Translations under genes and position numbers: made by a program
Notes under the pieces: generated by a model
Database searches by the model: none
Told to the model about the DNA's origin: nothing
The model's input: only the letters and a program-made list of their open reading frames with translations
In this document: piece by piece, positions 59,872-64,000 of the stretch
Layout: the number at the start of each line of letters is the position of its first letter
How positions within the stretch are numbered: position 1 is the stretch's first letter
Source: Paenibacillus durus ATCC 35681
GTDB lineage: Bacteria; Bacillota; Bacilli; Paenibacillales; Paenibacillaceae
Assembly (NCBI RefSeq): GCF_000993825.1
Contig: NZ_CP011114.1
Span: 4,402,001 to 4,466,000 of the forward strand
DNA: 64,000 bases
Direction: 5' to 3'

Positions 59872-60819
59872 TCATCGCGGAAGAAGCAGCGCGGCACCCA
59901 GAACGGCAATGCGCGCGGCATTCAGCAGAACGAAATTCCGCACGGACAGAATAAAGGTCGCGGCCTTCTCCTGTCTTGCCGTAAACTTCGCGAGGTTGCC
60001 GCTCAGGGGAATCCATGTCAGCAGAAGGAGCAGCACCAGAAGAGGGTGTAAGCCCAGAAGCAGCAGCACGGCCAAGTCGGCATAAGACACATAATAGAGC
60101 AGCCTGAACAGTATGAGCGCTCTCTCTTTGCCGATGTGTACCGGCAGCGTATAGCGGCGGTTCTCGATGTCTTCCTCAATGTCGCAGATGTTGTTCGCCA
60201 GCATGATATTCGCAATGCAGACAATGGCCGGCACCGAGAAGCAGAACAGGTAGACCGTTTCCACAAGGTTCAGATGAACATGAACCCATCCCCGTTCTAA
60301 AGTCAGCAGCGCCAGCGTCCCGTCCGTATGTATAAATGCGGAGATAAAGATGATGACAAAGCCCATAAACAGCCCGGAGAACAGCTCCCCGAGCGGCATC
60401 CGGGAGATCGGGACCGGCCCGAACGAGTATAAAATGCCAATCAGAAAAGACAGCCCTCCCAGAAAAAAGAGGATCAAATTCGTCTGGGCCACAAGCAGCA
60501 GCCCGCAGCCTGCCGCCAGCAGCAGGAGCAGAACGATCGTGCCGACCACAGCACTTTCCTTCAATTTACGCCGAACGATGGGATTATGCGTTTCATAGCC
60601 GTAGCCGTGCCTTCTTGAAGCTTTTTTAAAATCGTAATAGTTATTGATTGCCGTTGTCGCCATATCAAAGCAGAGCAGCGACACCAGCATTAATGCAAAG
60701 CGCCCCGCGTAAAAACTGTCGAACCGGTAAAGAGCATACAGCGTTCCCATGATGAAAGGAATCACACTCGCCACTTTTGTCCGGATTTCAACCAATTCCA
60801 AAAAGCTTCTCCCGTTCAC
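59872..60819 (-). CDS. UbiA family prenyltransferase (MenA-like)
   Basis: A 315-residue membrane enzyme with about eight to nine helices. The two Asp-rich motifs of UbiA enzymes are present: NNYYDFKKA (near 60) and NNICDIEEDIENRR (near 210). It is most like 1,4-dihydroxy-2-naphthoate polyprenyltransferase of menaquinone synthesis, although a different aromatic acceptor is possible. The start is a GTG with a weak GGTGAGG. No other men gene is adjacent. Confidence 0.85.
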   Translation of the reverse strand: MNGRSFLELVEIRTKVASVIPFIMGTLYALYRFDSFYAGRFALMLVSLLCFDMATTAINNYYDFKKASRRHGYGYETHNPIVRRKLKESAVVGTIVLLLLLAAGCGLLLVAQTNLILFFLGGLSFLIGILYSFGPVPISRMPLGELFSGLFMGFVIIFISAFIHTDGTLALLTLERGWVHVHLNLVETVYLFCFSVPAIVCIANIMLANNICDIEEDIENRRYTLPVHIGKERALILFRLLYYVSYADLAVLLLLGLHPLLVLLLLLTWIPLSGNLAKFTARQEKAATFILSVRNFVLLNAARIAVLGAALLLPR

Positions 60820-61022
60820 TGCCTCACCCAGCCTTATTCGTCATAGTTGTCATTGTAATTATACAAACGAATGTCACAAGTTCCACCATTTTTCGATAAA
60901 ATCCATCCTTCTTCATGATAGGCAAGGCCTAAACGATATGGTATGATAGGCTGGCTTGTGCCGGAATCGATTCCATTCCGTATAAGTCAACACTTTCAAC
61001 TGTATTGGGGGCTTTATTGTTT

Positions 61023-61646
61023 ATGTCAGCGCAAACCTCGTCAACCCAGTCTGTCAAATGGGTCACCGCCGATCCAAGCGCGATCGGTCTGTTCGGACTG
61101 GCCATCGTCACCCTTGTGGCATCCTCGCAGAAACTGGAGATCACCAGCGGCCTGAGCTATGTGATTCCGTGGGCCATTTTTCTCGGTGCATTCGCCCAGT
61201 TGTTCGCCTGCATCCAGGACGCCAAGCACAACAATACCTTCGGCATGACCGCTTTCGGGGCCTATGCCTTTTTCTGGTTCGGTATGGCCGGAAGCTGGCT
61301 GATCAAGCTGGGCGTATTCGGTGCTGTACTTGCCGAAGCCATCGATCCGAAGCAGCTCGGCTTCGCCTTCCTCGGCTATCTGGTTTTCACCCTGTTTATG
61401 ACCATCGGCGCCACCGAGACCAATAAAGTGCTGCTGATTATCTTTGCGCTGATCGATCTGCTGTTTCTCGGTTTGACCTTCGATTCTTTCGAAATCGCAG
61501 CGGAAGCCTTCCACCGGCTGGCGGCCTTCTCGGAGCTTGGCATCGGCATCGTCTCCCTCTACGGCTGCGGCGCATCCGTCCTGAACGCTCACTTCGGACG
61601 CACGTTTCTGCCGCTCGGCGCTCCGCTGCGTATATTCAAGAAATAA
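61023..61646 (+). CDS. Acetate uptake transporter (GPR1/FUN34/YaaH family)
   Basis: A 207-residue membrane channel-like protein of the SatP/YaaH family with six helices. It transports acetate or succinate. The N-terminal signature is ADPSAIGLFGLAIVT rather than the usual NPAPLGLxGF, but the second signature GAYAFFWFGMAGSWL and LNAHFGRTFLPLG tail fit. The ATG at 61023 follows GGGGG; an earlier frame start lacks a site. Monocistronic, divergent from the menA-like gene. Confidence 0.85.
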   Translation: MSAQTSSTQSVKWVTADPSAIGLFGLAIVTLVASSQKLEITSGLSYVIPWAIFLGAFAQLFACIQDAKHNNTFGMTAFGAYAFFWFGMAGSWLIKLGVFGAVLAEAIDPKQLGFAFLGYLVFTLFMTIGATETNKVLLIIFALIDLLFLGLTFDSFEIAAEAFHRLAAFSELGIGIVSLYGCGASVLNAHFGRTFLPLGAPLRIFKK

Positions 61647-61764
61647 CGACAAGGCCCGTGGCCAGTCTGTCTAACGGATGTTCGCGCTGCCCCTTAGAAA
61701 GGCATACGCGGAAATCCGTTTCTTTTTTAAAATATGCCTGAACTACTCGTATCGGAGGCAGATT

Positions 61765-63927
61765 ATGGCTTTCTTTAAGAAAAAGCCTTTTACGATCATC
61801 CTCATCTTCATCGTTGTTCTTCAAATCGCACTATTCTATTATTATTCCTTGTCGGTTGACCGGGAGTACCGGGCCGCCAAAGCCGATTTGTCTTCTCAAG
61901 CCAACCTGCTAACATCGAATATCGAAGAGAGAGCCTCGATTGTCAAAGGCGTCAGCTCCTTTATCCAAACCGTCGGTTTCGATGCCGATCCTGACGAAAT
62001 TAACCGCTACCTGTACAGTGCCTACAACAGTACCAATCACATGATGAATGTATTGATCGCGCCGGAAGGCGTTATCCGCTATCTTTATCCGATTGAGGGA
62101 AATACAGCGATTCTTAATAAAAGCCTGTTTTTCGAATCCCGGCTTTCCACGCCTGGCTTGATTGAGGAGACCATCCGGTCGCGGACTATAACGATAGACG
62201 GTCCCCGCGTTCTCGCCCAGGGCGAATATGGAATGGTGATCAGACAGGCGATTTTTAAAAATAATTCATTCGAAGGCATCGTCTCCGTCACGCTGCGGAT
62301 CAACGACATCATCGACCATTTTCTAGGAAACAACTCCCGGGTGTACGTGACGCGGGAAGATCATACATTTTTATTCGGCTCCCGTGCGGAAAACAAGGGG
62401 ACCCTGATCAGTATTCCGGTTCATTTCTACAACCAAAGCTGGCTGATTAACACTTATCTTGATCCGAGAGCAAAATGGAATGCGCTGGTCAGCGTGCTTC
62501 TGGTGGATCTTGCCTTTTTGTCGATCATTGGCTCCGTACTCTATTTCCTCAGCCGGCAAAGACGGTTCAACCGCGAGCTGGAACAGGTCGTCAATATCCG
62601 CACACGCGACCTGCGCATATCCGAGAGGCTGTATGAGAAGCTCGCTTATTATGACAGTCTGACCGAAATCCCGAACCGCCGGTTTTTTATGGACGAATTC
62701 GACCGTTTGCTCAAGGCGGCGGAGCCCGCGCAGACCTTTACTTTATTCTTTTTCGATCTCAACCGGTTCAAGGAAATTAATGATACGCTGGGACACTCGG
62801 CAGGCGATCAGGTGATACGGACACTCGCCGGACGAATACATAAGGTCAAGCTTCCTTGCAGGCTGTTCGCGCGAACCGGAGGAGATGAATTTGTCATGCT
62901 GTTCCAGGACCTGCCCCGTGAGAGCATTGCGGAAATGGCCGAACAGCTCAGCGAGGCCGCTTCACAGCCGCTTGTGATATTCGGAACGCATCTCAGCCTG
63001 TCCGTCAGCATCGGTATTTCACTGTACCCGGAGCACTCCACGAATAAAGAAGACCTGCTTAAATACGCCGACATGTCCATGTATCAGGCCAAATCGACGG
63101 ATGGGCAAGGTTATTTCCTGTTTGACGATCAGCTCAGGGAGAAGCTGCAGCAAAAAACGATGATTGCCAAATATCTGCATTCCGCTCTGGAGAACCATGA
63201 ATTTGTGCTGCATTATCAGCCCCAGGTCAATGCCGCCACCGGTGCTGTCGCCGGTCTGGAAGCGTTGGTCCGCTGGAACCATCCTGAGAAGGGACTGCTT
63301 CTGCCGGGCTACTTCATCTCGGCCGTTGAGGAAGCCGGACTCATGACCCAGTTGACCGATTGGGTGATTCACGAAGTATGCCGGCAGCTAGCCGCGTGGA
63401 AGCGAGAGGGGCTGCAGATTCTGCGTACCTCCGTCAATATTTCCAACAGCTGGTTTTACAACCGCAACCTGATCCTGATGCTCCGCTCCATCCTGGATGA
63501 GTACGGGCTTACACCGGACTGTCTCGAATTCGAGATTACGGAGAGCACCGTCCTCTTGGAGGAGCATTACCCGCTGCTGCAGCAGATGCGCGATGAAGGG
63601 ATTCTTGTGTCTGTCGACGATTTCGGGACCAAGTATTCCTCTCTCAATTATCTGAAGCATTTTCCCGTCGGCAAAATCAAAATCGACCGCACCTTCATCA
63701 TCGGCATCGGCCAAAGCTCCATCGATGAGACGATTATCAAGTCGATCACATTTGTCGCTTCACAGCTCGGCTACGACCTGATTGCCGAAGGCGTTGATAG
63801 CGAGGAGCAGGTTGACTTCCTGATGGCGAACGGCTGTAAATATATGCAGGGCTTTCTATTTTACCGTCCCCTTCCCGCAGAGGAGATTAGATTGCTTCTG
63901 ACAGCAAAGGATGCGGCGGCGCAATAG
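61765..63927 (+). CDS. CHASE-like sensor GGDEF-EAL protein
   Basis: A 720-residue membrane protein. Helices at residues about 8-28 and 245-265 enclose an extracellular CHASE-type sensor (ERASIVKGVSSFIQTVG ... PEGVIRYLYPIEGN). The GGDEF domain has RTGGDEF without an RxxD site. The EAL domain has LEALVRW, ITESTV, DDFGTKYSSL and IAEGVD, so it is probably an active phosphodiesterase. GGAGG before the ATG at 61765 sets the start. The third c-di-GMP enzyme of the window. Confidence 0.93.
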   Translation: MAFFKKKPFTIILIFIVVLQIALFYYYSLSVDREYRAAKADLSSQANLLTSNIEERASIVKGVSSFIQTVGFDADPDEINRYLYSAYNSTNHMMNVLIAPEGVIRYLYPIEGNTAILNKSLFFESRLSTPGLIEETIRSRTITIDGPRVLAQGEYGMVIRQAIFKNNSFEGIVSVTLRINDIIDHFLGNNSRVYVTREDHTFLFGSRAENKGTLISIPVHFYNQSWLINTYLDPRAKWNALVSVLLVDLAFLSIIGSVLYFLSRQRRFNRELEQVVNIRTRDLRISERLYEKLAYYDSLTEIPNRRFFMDEFDRLLKAAEPAQTFTLFFFDLNRFKEINDTLGHSAGDQVIRTLAGRIHKVKLPCRLFARTGGDEFVMLFQDLPRESIAEMAEQLSEAASQPLVIFGTHLSLSVSIGISLYPEHSTNKEDLLKYADMSMYQAKSTDGQGYFLFDDQLREKLQQKTMIAKYLHSALENHEFVLHYQPQVNAATGAVAGLEALVRWNHPEKGLLLPGYFISAVEEAGLMTQLTDWVIHEVCRQLAAWKREGLQILRTSVNISNSWFYNRNLILMLRSILDEYGLTPDCLEFEITESTVLLEEHYPLLQQMRDEGILVSVDDFGTKYSSLNYLKHFPVGKIKIDRTFIIGIGQSSIDETIIKSITFVASQLGYDLIAEGVDSEEQVDFLMANGCKYMQGFLFYRPLPAEEIRLLLTAKDAAAQ

Positions 63928-64000
63928 AATCACAGGTCTGCGCAATATGCAGGACACCCCAGATGGCACAGCTTCTTCAATATGGCTCCAGGGAAGCTTT

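Overview
The window looks like a chromosomal segment of a spore-forming, Gram-positive Paenibacillaceae-type bacterium. The evidence is strong AGGAGG ribosome sites, a Spo0E-family phosphatase, a lipoteichoic-acid synthase-like sulfatase, CidAB/LrgAB genes, a YjdF gene with its own riboswitch, and a WapA/Rhs-type secreted protein. There are no rRNA or tRNA genes and no CRISPR array. I see no intact mobile element.

Layout. 1-6.7 kb: a redox/one-carbon block on the minus strand, with a molybdopterin oxidoreductase (cut by the window edge), a formate/nitrite transporter, a water-forming NADH oxidase and formate-THF ligase. The transporter and oxidase promoters share a paired GTGA-N6-TCAC operator. 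7-18.6 kb: mostly minus-strand housekeeping genes, namely yjdF with its riboswitch, a luciferase-like oxidoreductase, a DUF3243 protein, a VanY-like carboxypeptidase, a DEAD-box helicase, a UbiB-like kinase with a phasin-like partner, a ThuA protein, uroporphyrinogen-III synthase, a chemoreceptor and a Fur-family regulator. 18.8-22.8 kb: a diguanylate cyclase, a FAD/Rieske oxidoreductase, an SDR and an IsdG/HmoA-like monooxygenase on the plus strand. 22.9-27.5 kb: a MarR-controlled heterodimeric ABC exporter and a Spo0E-like protein. 27.6-34.7 kb: cidR/cidAB, a nuclease-helicase, an LTA synthase-like protein and a second MarR regulator.

34.9-49.1 kb is the accessory heart of the window. A 2783-residue secreted Rhs/YD-repeat protein ends in a variable toxin-like tip and is followed by an immunity-like gene. 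Downstream lies a graveyard or reservoir of further toxin/immunity modules: one complete orphan toxin tip with its partner, two broken Rhs-core ends with toxin remnants whose immunity genes are still open, and a second copy of the first immunity gene. Two nearly identical ~940-bp blocks bracket this array. Upstream of the Rhs gene is a clear cyclic-di-GMP-I (GEMM) riboswitch followed by an intrinsic terminator. Transcription of the whole contact-toxin locus therefore appears to be gated by c-di-GMP. The same window encodes three GGDEF or GGDEF-EAL proteins (18.8, 57.6 and 61.8 kb).

49.2-64 kb: a sigma-factor fragment, a second chemoreceptor, an EamA transporter with a divergent MocR regulator, a secreted GH31 glucosidase, an MHYT-GGDEF-EAL protein, a UbiA/MenA prenyltransferase, an acetate transporter and a CHASE-like GGDEF-EAL protein.

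Family names come from motif recognition only. No search was run.
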